A DNA stretch of 64,000 nt from assembly GCF_000153305.1 (NCBI RefSeq), contig NZ_CH724108.1:596349-660348 (forward strand), read 5' to 3'. The DNA is from Oceanicola granulosus HTCC2516 (GTDB lineage: Bacteria > Pseudomonadota > Alphaproteobacteria > Rhodobacterales > Rhodobacteraceae). Of the stretch, positions 44,733 through 53,492 are shown in pieces. The first letter of the stretch is position 1. Each line of letters starts with the position of its first letter. Below the pieces are notes generated by a model. That model did not search any database. It was not told where the DNA came from and was given only the letters and a program-made list of their open reading frames with translations. Position numbers and translations under genes: made by a program.

Positions 44733-45805
44733 GCAATAGCCTCGAACGCTGGGCCACCTGGCGCGAATTGCAGGCCCAGCCGAACATCTGGCGCGCCTGG
44801 AACGACGAGTTCAAGGCGGGTGAGGTGCGCGATTGGCTCGCGACCCTCGAGGCCGAGGAGGTCTGGTTCTGCGGCGCCGGGACGTCGGCCTTCATCGGCG
44901 ATATCATCGTTGCCGGACTGGAAGGGCAGGGCGCGCGGATGCGGTCGGTTGCGACGACGGACCTTGTCAGCCGGCCTCATGCTTACCTGTCGGACAGACG
45001 TCCGTTAGTGGTCAACTTCGGCAGATCGGGCGGCAGTCCGGAAACGCTCGGGACGCTGGACGCCCTGGACGTGCTCGCTCCGGACGCGCCGCGGCTGAAC
45101 GTCACCTGCAACCCCGATGGCGCCCTCGCTCGGCGGGAAGCGACTGGCCCCTGTGGCGTCGTGCTGCTGCCGACGGCCACACACGACGCGGGCTTCGCGA
45201 TGACGTCGAGCTTCTCGACGATGCTGCTGACGGCGCTCACCCTGTTCGACAAGGCGCCTCCGGCCGACGCCCTGCCACGCCTGGCGGCAGCGCTCGAGGC
45301 GCTGTTGCCCCGCTACGCGGCACTCGCAGAGGCGACGCCCCCGCCCGCCCGGGTCGTCTTCCTCGGCACCGGACCCATGGCCTTCGCGGCGCGCGAGGCG
45401 GCATTGAAGGTGATGGAATTGACGGCCGGAAAGACCGCGGCGCTTTGGGACAGCACGCTCGGATTTCGCCATGGTCCCAAGAGCTTCGTCGATTCCGACA
45501 CCCGCATCGTGGTCTTCACCAGTGCCGACCCGCAGGCGGCGAGCTACGAGGCGGATCTGCTCGACGAGTTGTCGGCGCAATATCCAGGCGCGGGGTTGAC
45601 GACGGTTGGCCCGCAGGCCGAGCACGACCCGCAGCTCGACTTGCCGGACGTCTGGCTGACGCCGCTCGCCGTGGCGCTGGCGCAGGTGCTGGGCGTTGTC
45701 TGGTCGGACCGGATGGGGCTGAACGTGGACGATCCCTTCGCCGGTGAGGGCACGTTGAGCCGGGTCGTCTCGGGCGTCACGCTGTACCCCGTGCGGCCGG
45801 AATGA
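44729..45805 (+). CDS. SIS-domain sugar isomerase/deaminase (AgaS-like)
   Basis: The 358-residue protein has two SIS domains with FCGAGTSAFIGD, NFGRSGGSPETLG and GKTAALWDSTLGFRHGPKSF. These resemble AgaS, the galactosamine-6-phosphate deaminase/isomerase of GalNAc use. It is clearly different from the preceding SIS protein, so the operon carries two paralogous functions and may process both GlcN-6-P and GalN-6-P. It is coupled by 4-base overlaps to both neighbours. Confidence 0.82.
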   Translation: MSNSLERWATWRELQAQPNIWRAWNDEFKAGEVRDWLATLEAEEVWFCGAGTSAFIGDIIVAGLEGQGARMRSVATTDLVSRPHAYLSDRRPLVVNFGRSGGSPETLGTLDALDVLAPDAPRLNVTCNPDGALARREATGPCGVVLLPTATHDAGFAMTSSFSTMLLTALTLFDKAPPADALPRLAAALEALLPRYAALAEATPPPARVVFLGTGPMAFAAREAALKVMELTAGKTAALWDSTLGFRHGPKSFVDSDTRIVVFTSADPQAASYEADLLDELSAQYPGAGLTTVGPQAEHDPQLDLPDVWLTPLAVALAQVLGVVWSDRMGLNVDDPFAGEGTLSRVVSGVTLYPVRPE

Positions 45806-46713
45806 TCGCGGCCGGCATCGACCTCGGCGGGACGAAGATCGAGACGCAGATTTTCGACAACAGCTGGCGCCGGGTCGAGACCGCGCGGGTGGCGACACCG
45901 GCAAGTTACGATGAATTGGTGTTGTCCGTTGCCGGACAGGTGTCCTGGGCTGCAGGACAGGTGGGAGGGGGCGCGATCGGTCTCGGAGCGGCGGGGCTCG
46001 TTAACCCAATAACCAAGTTGGCGTTGGCGTCGAACCTGCCGGTCAGCGGGCGTCCGTTTGCGGACGACGTGGCCGACGCGGCGGGACGGGCGCTTACGAT
46101 GACGAACGACTGCCGGGCGTTCGCGCTGTCGGAGGCGGTCTTCGGCGCCGCCCGCGGGCGGTCGCCGGCGGTAGGGCTGATCCTGGGAACGGGGATCGGC
46201 GGCGGGATCGTCGTGGACGGGCGGCTGGTGCAGGGGCCGACATCCGTCGGGGGCGAATTCGGACACATGTACGCCCCGGCGCACCTGGTCGTGGCGCACC
46301 GCCTGCCGGTGGTCGCGTGCGGCTGCGGGCGCACCGGGTGCTTCGAGACGTTGGTGTCGGGGCGCGGGATGGTGCGGCTGGCGGAGGCGTTGACGGGCGA
46401 GGCGATGACGGCGCCGGACGTGGCACGGCTGAAGGCAACGCATGCAGGGGCGGCGCAGGTCTGGGCGGTCTGGTGCGAGCTGGCGGCGGAGATGCTGATG
46501 GCGCTCGTCTGCACGGTGGATCCGGAGGTGATCGTGCTTGGCGGCGGCCTGACGCGAATCGACGGCATGGTCGAGGATTTGCAGGCGGCCCTAAGCCGGG
46601 CGCAGCTTCCCGGCTTTCCGGTGCCGGACGTCGTGCTGGCCGAGGGCGGCGCGGCGAGCGGCGCGCGGGGCGCGGCGTACGCAGCATGGCAGGAGCAGGT
46701 GGCGCATGGCTGA
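45802..46713 (+). CDS. ROK-family sugar kinase (N-acetylglucosamine kinase-like)
   Basis: The 303-residue protein has the ATP-binding DLGGTKIE (about 6-13), the ROK glycine motif GTGIGGGIVVDG and the zinc site CGCGRTGCFETLVSGRG with the expected CxCGxxGCxE pattern. In this context it would phosphorylate imported GlcNAc or a related sugar at C6 before NagA acts. It overlaps the previous gene by 4 bases and nagA by 8. It contains a chain of alternating CGGACA/TGTCCG half-sites near 45923-45946. Confidence 0.88.
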   Translation: MIAAGIDLGGTKIETQIFDNSWRRVETARVATPASYDELVLSVAGQVSWAAGQVGGGAIGLGAAGLVNPITKLALASNLPVSGRPFADDVADAAGRALTMTNDCRAFALSEAVFGAARGRSPAVGLILGTGIGGGIVVDGRLVQGPTSVGGEFGHMYAPAHLVVAHRLPVVACGCGRTGCFETLVSGRGMVRLAEALTGEAMTAPDVARLKATHAGAAQVWAVWCELAAEMLMALVCTVDPEVIVLGGGLTRIDGMVEDLQAALSRAQLPGFPVPDVVLAEGGAASGARGAAYAAWQEQVAHG

Positions 46714-47812
46714 GTGGATCGCGCCGGAGTGGCTTTTCGACGGACAGCGGCTGCACGAGGGGCTGGCGCTCCAGGTGCGTGACGGACGGGTGTCCGCTAT
46801 CGGACAGGCGCGGCCGGAGGCGCGGCGCCTGGCCGGTCTCCTCACGCCGGGCTTCGTCGACTTGCAGGTCAACGGCGGCGGCGGCTGCTTGCTGAACACG
46901 ACCCCCACCGTCGCGGGGATGGAGACGATCGCTGCCGCGCACCGGCGGCTGGGGACGGTGGCGATCCTGCCGACGCTGATCACCGATGCGCCGGAGGTGC
47001 TCGAGGAGACGGTTTCGGCGGCGATCTCGGCGCAGGGGCGCGAGGGCATCATCGGGTTGCATATCGAAGGGCCGCACATCGCCGCGATCCGGCGCGGGAC
47101 GCATGATGCGCGGTTCGTTCGGCCGATGGTCGAACGCACCCTGGAGCTGGTGAGCGCGCTGCGCGAGGCGGGGGTGCGCGTGATGATCACGGTCGCGCCG
47201 GAGGCGGTCAGCGACGCGCAGGTGGCGCGGCTCGCGGCGACGGGAGCGGTCGTCTCCATCGGCCATTCGGACGCGAGCGCGGAGCAGGCGCGGGCGGCCG
47301 TGGCGGCGGGGGCGCGCTGTTTCACCCACCTTTTCAACGCGATGTCGCAGATGCAGAATCGGGAGCCCGGGGTGGTGGGGGCGGCGATCAACTCCGCGGC
47401 TCACGCCGGGATCATCTGCGACGGGCATCACGTGGCCGACGAGATGGTGGCGCTGGCGATCCGCGCGCGGCCGGTGCCGGACCGGATGTTCTTCGTCTCC
47501 GACGCGATGCCGACGGTGGGCGGGCCGGGCAGCTTCGCGCTCTACGGGCGCGAGATCCGGGTGGAGAACGGTCGGCTGGTCAACGCGGAAGGGTCGCTCG
47601 CCGGGGCGCACGTGACGATGGCGGAGTCGGTGGCGCGGGCGATCAAGGTGCTGAAGCTGGCGCCGGAGATGGCGCTGCGCATGGCGGTGAGCGTGCCGGC
47701 GGAGCTGATCGGGCGGCCGGACCTGGCGACGCTGGAGGGGCGCGCTCTGTCCGATATCGCACACCTGTCCAGCGACTGGACGTTCGACGGGTATCTGGAC
47801 AGCCTTCTCTAG
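46706..47812 (+). CDS. nagA: N-acetylglucosamine-6-phosphate deacetylase
   Basis: The 368-residue amidohydrolase has VNGGGG near 54, the metal-ligand Glu in GLHIEGPHIA, histidines in SIGHSDAS and FTHLFNAMSQM, the substrate-binding DGHHV and the catalytic Asp in FVSDAMPTVG. It removes acetate from GlcNAc-6-P, supplying the SIS-domain deaminases encoded upstream. It is the last gene of the operon. The locus-specific palindromes end within 20 bp of its stop codon. Confidence 0.93.
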   Translation: MAEWIAPEWLFDGQRLHEGLALQVRDGRVSAIGQARPEARRLAGLLTPGFVDLQVNGGGGCLLNTTPTVAGMETIAAAHRRLGTVAILPTLITDAPEVLEETVSAAISAQGREGIIGLHIEGPHIAAIRRGTHDARFVRPMVERTLELVSALREAGVRVMITVAPEAVSDAQVARLAATGAVVSIGHSDASAEQARAAVAAGARCFTHLFNAMSQMQNREPGVVGAAINSAAHAGIICDGHHVADEMVALAIRARPVPDRMFFVSDAMPTVGGPGSFALYGREIRVENGRLVNAEGSLAGAHVTMAESVARAIKVLKLAPEMALRMAVSVPAELIGRPDLATLEGRALSDIAHLSSDWTFDGYLDSLL

Positions 47813-47823
47813 GATCCGGACAC

Positions 47824-48005
47824 GTGGCCGCTAGCGAACAGGACCAGGCGGCGCGGATGAACCGGACCTACCGTCGGATGCGGCACGTGTACGACGTGAC
47901 GCGGCCGTTCTTCCTCTTCGCCGTCGCGACGGGTTGCCGGACTTCCTGGCGCGCGATCCGGCCTTCGCGGGGCCGCGAGCGCCTGCGCGGTGCCGGTGGC
48001 GCGGC
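47824..48005 (+). pseudogene. 5' remnant of a BtaB-like SAM methyltransferase
   Basis: From GTG 47824 about 32 codons (VAASEQDQAARMNRTYRRMR then HVYDVTRPFFLF) match the start of BtaB-type methyltransferases of betaine-lipid synthesis, which continue GRDRL and then a SAM-binding glycine motif. Here the frame is lost after codon 32 (47919); the +1 frame gives RDGLPDFLARDP, and no SAM-binding domain follows before the convergent MBL gene at 48006. The fragment sits exactly at the downstream edge of the amino-sugar locus. BtaB identity rests on the short N-terminal match only. Confidence 0.55.
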
Positions 48006-48812
48006 TCAGGTCCATGTGCCCCGGTCGAGCCGGTGCCGCTCGGGCTGGTGGCAGAGCAGCACGTCGCCTCCCGCGGCGGCGAAAGCGGCGACGCGGGTCT
48101 TGCTGGCGAGGAAGGCGGGCGCGTCGTCGACGATTGCGCGCAGCGGCAGGGGCGGCAGGCGCGGGTCGGGCAGGGCGGAGCGGAGCCACTCGGTGTCGGC
48201 GGCGTAGAGCAGGCCGTCGCCGGCGAAGCGCAGGCCGACGTGGCCGGGCGCGTGGCCGGGCAGGGGGATGGCGAAGACGCTGCCGTCGCCGAAGACGTCG
48301 TGGCCGAGGCCGAGGCCGCCGGGCTGAGGCGCGGCGGGGGCGTCTTCGAAGCGGGCGGTGCGGGTGGCGAGGTCGGCGGGCAGCAGCTCGGGGAACAGCC
48401 CCTGCCGCATCGGATGGCGGGCGGCGAGGGCGGCCCCGGCATCGGCGGCGAGGTGGATGCGGGCGGCGGGGAAATCGGTCAGGCCGGAGACGTGGTCGGG
48501 GTGCAGGTGGGTCAGGATCACGGCCGCCACGTCGGCGGGCGCGAGGCGGTGGGCGGCGAGCACGTCCGCAACGCTCCCCCCGGCGACGAGGCTCGGGCGC
48601 AGCAGCTTGCCGTAGGCGCGCAGCCCCGCCGAGCGGCCGGGGGCGTGGAGCGCGTGGGCGCTGTAGCCGGTGTCGATCAGCACCGCCCCGAGGCGCGGGT
48701 GGCGCAGCAGGCCGAACCGGACCGGCAGGCGCAGCTTTCGCCAGGGGGCGGCGTGGCGCAGCATCCGCTCGTGGGCGGGGACGGTGGCGGTGACGTGAAA
48801 GCTCAGGTCCAT
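48006..48812 (-). CDS. MBL-fold metallohydrolase
   Basis: The 268-residue protein has the metal-binding HLHPDHVSG (HxHxDH, near 103-111), a second His in PLPGHAPGHVGL, Asp in YAADTEW and a final CHQPERHR. The length and single-domain layout resemble lactonase-like MBL proteins (AHL-lactonase/AttM branch), but the substrate is not known. It overlaps the epimerase remnant by 10 bp and follows a KAS III-like gene, so it once belonged to a three-gene unit. Confidence 0.85.
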   Translation of the reverse strand: MDLSFHVTATVPAHERMLRHAAPWRKLRLPVRFGLLRHPRLGAVLIDTGYSAHALHAPGRSAGLRAYGKLLRPSLVAGGSVADVLAAHRLAPADVAAVILTHLHPDHVSGLTDFPAARIHLAADAGAALAARHPMRQGLFPELLPADLATRTARFEDAPAAPQPGGLGLGHDVFGDGSVFAIPLPGHAPGHVGLRFAGDGLLYAADTEWLRSALPDPRLPPLPLRAIVDDAPAFLASKTRVAAFAAAGGDVLLCHQPERHRLDRGTWT

Positions 48813-49042
48813 GTGACGGTCTCGAGGCCCCGGGCGAAGGAAATCGTGGGGCGCCAGCGTGCAAGGGTCAGAACAGTCTCGCGGGCGCGGCGGAGCCGGG
48901 CCACCGCCTCGGCGGTGCGGGCGGCGGCGAGGTCGGCGGGATCGCGTCCGGTGGCGATCACCCGCCGCCCCTCCGCCCGCAGCGTTCGGGCCAGTGCGCC
49001 CCCGAGGAAGCCCGTGGCGCCGGTGACGAGGACGCGTTCCAT
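48803..49042 (-). pseudogene. NAD-dependent epimerase/dehydratase with an internal deletion
   Basis: The 79-codon frame begins with a good NAD-binding start (MERVLVTGATGFLGGALART) and ends with ARWRPTISFARGLETVTW, which looks like the C-terminal end of sugar epimerases (GWRPTISFEEGLRRTVAW type). The 200 or more residues between, including the YxxxK active site, are missing, and the frame stays open. An in-frame deletion is the simplest reading; the junction is near residues 35-50. The start overlaps the KAS III stop by one base. The product can hardly be an active enzyme. Confidence 0.72.
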
Positions 49043-50034
49043 CAAACCTCCAGCGCGATGCCGCCGAAGGAGACGCCGGCCGAGGTGCCGAGCAGCAGCA
49101 GCTTGTCGCCCCCTCGCACGCGCCCCTCGGCGCGGGCGAGCGCCAGCGTCACAGGGATCGAGGCGGCGATCTGGTTGCCGTACCCGGCGGCGATGTCGGC
49201 GATCTGGCCTGGCGCGAAGCCGCAGACCCGCGCGAGGTGCTTGAGCGCGCCGGGGCTGGCCTGGTGCGGGATCACCAGCGCGATGTCCTCGCGCCGCCAG
49301 CCGGCGCGGGCGAGCAGCGCGTCGAGGAAGTCGGCGAAGTGCGCGGCGGTGAGGCGGAACAGCACCTTGCCGTCCATCCCGAAGGTGGCGAGGCGGGCGT
49401 AGGAGCGCGCGGCGTCGACCTCCTCGGCGCGGTGCCGGGTGCCGCCCGCCTGAACCTGACAGGCTTCCCAGGCCGACGGATAGGTGCGCATCAGGCTCGC
49501 GAAGACCCGCCCCGGCGCCGCCTCGACGACGGCCGCGCCCGCGCCGTCGGAGAACAGCCCGGCGACCTCGGGCGCGTCCTGCCAGGGCAGGCCCCGCGAG
49601 GCGAGCTCGGCGCTGACCACGAGGGCGCGCCGGTGCCGTCCGGCGGCGAGCTGGAGCTGGGCGATGTCGAGCGCGGTGACGAAGGAAAGGCAGGTGGCGT
49701 TGACGTCGAAGGCGGCGGCGCGCCCGTCGGGGATGGCGAGGGCGCGCTGGAGCAGGGGCGCGGTCGAGGGGAGCGCCTGGTAGGGGATGGCGGCGCCGAA
49801 CAGCAGCAGGTCGATGTCGTCCGGCCCGACTCCCGCCTCCGTCATGGCAGCGCGGGCGGCGGTGGTGGCGAGGGCGATCTGGTCCTCCTCGTCGGCGACG
49901 AAGCGGCGGCGCACGCCCGAGGCGCGCGCGAGCCAGCCCACCTCGCGCCCCGCCGCCGCGTCGAGCGCATCGGACTCCACCGCCCGTGCCGGCAGGGCGT
50001 GGCCCGTGCCGAGTAGCGCCAATCCCGTGGTCAT
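49042..50034 (-). CDS. Ketoacyl-ACP synthase III-like thiolase-fold enzyme
   Basis: The 330-residue protein has the KAS III triad: Cys in DVNATCLSFVTAL (near 112), His in IPHQASPGALKHL (near 252) and Asn in GYGNQIAASIP (near 284). It condenses acyl-CoA units or joins two acyl chains (OleA/PqsD-like branches). It lacks the fab operon context, and its neighbours are an epimerase remnant and an MBL hydrolase, a combination that recalls long-chain olefin or beta-lactone-type clusters. I start at MTTGLALLGTGHALPA; the open frame extends 18 basic residues upstream. Confidence 0.85.
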   Translation of the reverse strand: MTTGLALLGTGHALPARAVESDALDAAAGREVGWLARASGVRRRFVADEEDQIALATTAARAAMTEAGVGPDDIDLLLFGAAIPYQALPSTAPLLQRALAIPDGRAAAFDVNATCLSFVTALDIAQLQLAAGRHRRALVVSAELASRGLPWQDAPEVAGLFSDGAGAAVVEAAPGRVFASLMRTYPSAWEACQVQAGGTRHRAEEVDAARSYARLATFGMDGKVLFRLTAAHFADFLDALLARAGWRREDIALVIPHQASPGALKHLARVCGFAPGQIADIAAGYGNQIAASIPVTLALARAEGRVRGGDKLLLLGTSAGVSFGGIALEV

Positions 50035-50112
50035 CGCCGCGCCCGCTCCCCTTCTCCGTGTCCCGGGCTCATCCTTAGCCCGGTTCACGGTGGCGCGCCC
50101 GCAGAAATGCGC

Positions 50113-51177
50113 TCAGGCCTCGAGCGTGACCCGGCCGATCGGGTTGGAGCAGCAGGCGAGGATGTAGCCCGCCGCGATGTCGTCGTCGGTGATGCCGCCG
50201 TTGTGGACCATGTGGACCTGCCCCTCCGTCTTCCTCACCTTGCAGGTGCCGCAGACGCCGAAGGTGCAGCCCGACGGGATGAACAGCCCCGCCGAGCGGG
50301 CCGCGCCGAGCAAAGTCTCCGTCTCGGCGCACTCGACGGTGACGCCGGAGGCGGCGAACTCCACCTGCGCCTTCGCCGCCTCGTCGAGCGTGACGTCGTC
50401 GGGCACCGCGCCGGTCGCGCCGACGGGGGCGTGGAAGCTCTCCTGGTGGTAGCGGTCCATGTCGTAGCCGAGCCCGGCGAGCGCCTCGCGCACGCTGGTC
50501 ATGAACGGCTCGGGGCCGCAGCAGAAGACCTCGCGGTCGAGGTAGTCGGGCGCGGCGAGGCCGAGCAGCAGCTGGTTCAGCCGTCCGCGATAGCCGCTCC
50601 ACGGGTGGTAACGATCGGTATCGCTGACCACCCAGGCGAGCTCGATCCCCGGCATCCGCGACGCCATGTGCTCGAGCCGCTCGCGGAAGATGATCCCGGA
50701 CGGCCGCCGCGCGCAGTTGATGAAAACGAGATCGGGCTCGCGTCCGGCATCGTACATCCACGTGGTCATGGACATCAGCGGTGTGATGCCCGAGCCGGCG
50801 GAGATGAACAGGTACTTCTCCGCCGGGTGGTTGAGGTGCGAGAAGCCGCCCCCCGGCCCGGCCGCCTTCAGCCGCATCCCCGGGCGCAGGTGGTCGAGCA
50901 TCCAGCGGGTGCCGAGCGACCCGGCCTGCGCCTTGACGGTGATCGTCAGCGACGTGGGCCGCGAGGGCGACGAGGAGATCGTGTAGGTGCGCATCAGCGG
51001 CCCGCCCGGCACCGGCAGCTCCAGCGTCACGAACTGGCCCGGCTTGAAGCGGAACAGCGCGCCGGAGGGCGACTGGAAGGTGAAGGTCACCACCTCCGGC
51101 GCCTCGGGCAGCCGCGAGACGCACTCGAGCGCCTCGGTGTCGTCCCAGAAGGCGAGGGTCGGCGTCATCGCACCCAT
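50113..51177 (-). CDS. gbcB: Glycine betaine monooxygenase reductase subunit (GbcB-like)
   Basis: The 354-residue protein has an FAD-binding ferredoxin-reductase domain (MRTYTISSSPSR, near 60-75), an NAD-binding domain (FISAGSGITPLMSM) and a C-terminal plant-type 2Fe-2S domain with CTFGVCGTC and a last Cys in ILACCSNP. It passes electrons from NAD(P)H to the Rieske oxygenase encoded 5 bp upstream. Together GbcA and GbcB demethylate glycine betaine to dimethylglycine plus formaldehyde. I choose ATG 51177 because GGAG precedes it; 51168 is an alternative. Confidence 0.88.
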   Translation of the reverse strand: MGAMTPTLAFWDDTEALECVSRLPEAPEVVTFTFQSPSGALFRFKPGQFVTLELPVPGGPLMRTYTISSSPSRPTSLTITVKAQAGSLGTRWMLDHLRPGMRLKAAGPGGGFSHLNHPAEKYLFISAGSGITPLMSMTTWMYDAGREPDLVFINCARRPSGIIFRERLEHMASRMPGIELAWVVSDTDRYHPWSGYRGRLNQLLLGLAAPDYLDREVFCCGPEPFMTSVREALAGLGYDMDRYHQESFHAPVGATGAVPDDVTLDEAAKAQVEFAASGVTVECAETETLLGAARSAGLFIPSGCTFGVCGTCKVRKTEGQVHMVHNGGITDDDIAAGYILACCSNPIGRVTLEA

Positions 51178-51182
51178 CGCCG

Positions 51183-52515
<1,333 letters not shown>

Positions 52516-52562
52516 GTTCACCTGTTCCCGTTGCGACATCCACCGGAGCGAACGCGACCTCC

Positions 52563-53459
52563 ATGCCCCGCCCCTACGACCTCCCCTCGCTCACGGCGCT
52601 CTCCTGCTTCGAGGCGGCGGCGCGCCATCTCGGCTTCAAGAGCGCGGCGCGCGAGCTCAACGTCACGCCCGCCGCGGTCAGCCACCAGATCAAGGCGCTG
52701 GAGGCCGACCTGGGCGTGCGCCTGTTCCGCCGCCAGCACCGGGGCGTCGAGCTGACGGAGACGGGGGCCTACCTGTTCGTGGCGCTGCAGCGCGGCTTCG
52801 AGGGCATCTCGGAGGCGGTGCGCGACGTGCGAGCGCCCGCGGAGGCGGAGGACGTGATCGTGCAGGCGACGACGGCGGTCAGCGCCTTCTGGCTGACGCC
52901 GCAGATCGCGCAGTTCTGGAAGAGCCACCCGGAGATCGTCGTCAGCCAGATCGTCAGCGACGCCGCCGCGCCGGCCGGCCGGGCCGACCTCGCGATTCAT
53001 TACGGGCCTCCGCCCGCGGGCGAAGCGGGGGTGCGGCTGCTGTTTCACGACGAGATCGTCGCCGTCGCCGCGCCGGGCTTCGCGGCCGAGCACGGGGTGG
53101 CCGACCTCGCCGGCCTCGCGGCCGCCCCGCTGATCCACATGGCGGCCGAGGACACCGACTGGACCGGCTGGCCCGACTGGCTCGCCGCGCTGGGCGGTCC
53201 CGCGCCTTCGGGGCGGCGGATCGCCGTGAACAACCACATGATCGCGCTGCAACTCGCCCGCGACGGCGCGGGGGCGGTGCTCGGCTGGACCGGTCTGATC
53301 GGCCCGCTGTTGGAGGGCGGCGCGCTGGTGTCGCCGGTTCCCGAGCGCCTCGCCTCGCCCCACCCGTTCCACCTGCGCACCCACCCGCGCGCGTCCGCCA
53401 AGGCGCTGGCGTTCCGCGACTGGCTGGTGGCGGCGCAGGCGGAGGGCGGGCCGGGCTGA
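52563..53459 (+). CDS. LysR-family regulator (GcvA-like)
   Basis: The 298-residue protein has the LysR winged helix (LTALSCFEAAARHLGFKSAA, AVSHQIKALEADLGVRLFRR; residues 8-65) and a GcvA-like effector domain. It is divergent from gbcAB, so control of glycine betaine demethylation in response to a methylated or simple amino acid is likely. Its stop codon (53457-53459) lies inside a REP element, so the last residues (GGPG) are encoded by the repeat. Confidence 0.88.
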   Translation: MPRPYDLPSLTALSCFEAAARHLGFKSAARELNVTPAAVSHQIKALEADLGVRLFRRQHRGVELTETGAYLFVALQRGFEGISEAVRDVRAPAEAEDVIVQATTAVSAFWLTPQIAQFWKSHPEIVVSQIVSDAAAPAGRADLAIHYGPPPAGEAGVRLLFHDEIVAVAAPGFAAEHGVADLAGLAAAPLIHMAAEDTDWTGWPDWLAALGGPAPSGRRIAVNNHMIALQLARDGAGAVLGWTGLIGPLLEGGALVSPVPERLASPHPFHLRTHPRASAKALAFRDWLVAAQAEGGPG

Positions 53460-53471
53460 AGCCCGGCCTAC
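53450..53471 (-). repeat. REP element overlapping the lysR stop codon
   Basis: On the minus strand it reads GTAGGCCGGGCTTCAGCCC as in the other copies. The TGA of the LysR gene is the TGA within GGGCTGAAGCCC, so the element either inserted at the 3' end of the gene or supplies its stop. Confidence 0.7.
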
Positions 53472-53492
53472 GGGGGCCGGCGAAGGCGGCGG

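Larger units (their letters stand above)
36158..47830. repeat. Locus-specific interspersed palindromes CGGACA-NN-TGTCCG
   Basis: The 14-bp palindrome occurs perfectly at 36158-36171 and 41860-41873. It occurs with one mismatch in its 12 defined bases at 36332-36345, 36616-36629, 37268-37281, 38832-38845, 43145-43158, 44991-45004, 45933-45946, 46260-46273, 46783-46796 and 47817-47830. The same half-sites also occur as TGTCCG-N4-CGGACA, perfectly at 42899-42914, 45923-45938 and 46791-46806, and with one mismatch at 36415-36430 and 36624-36639. Most lie inside genes and in at least three reading-frame contexts (GQLS, DSRP and RTCVR type), so protein conservation does not explain them. I found none at this stringency elsewhere in the window. 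Confidence 0.8.

Noticed and set aside
36158-47830. Protein-level explanation (a repeated peptide motif) for the palindromes
   Set aside because: The copies encode different peptides in different frames in unrelated protein families, and one lies outside the genes, so a shared peptide cannot be the cause.
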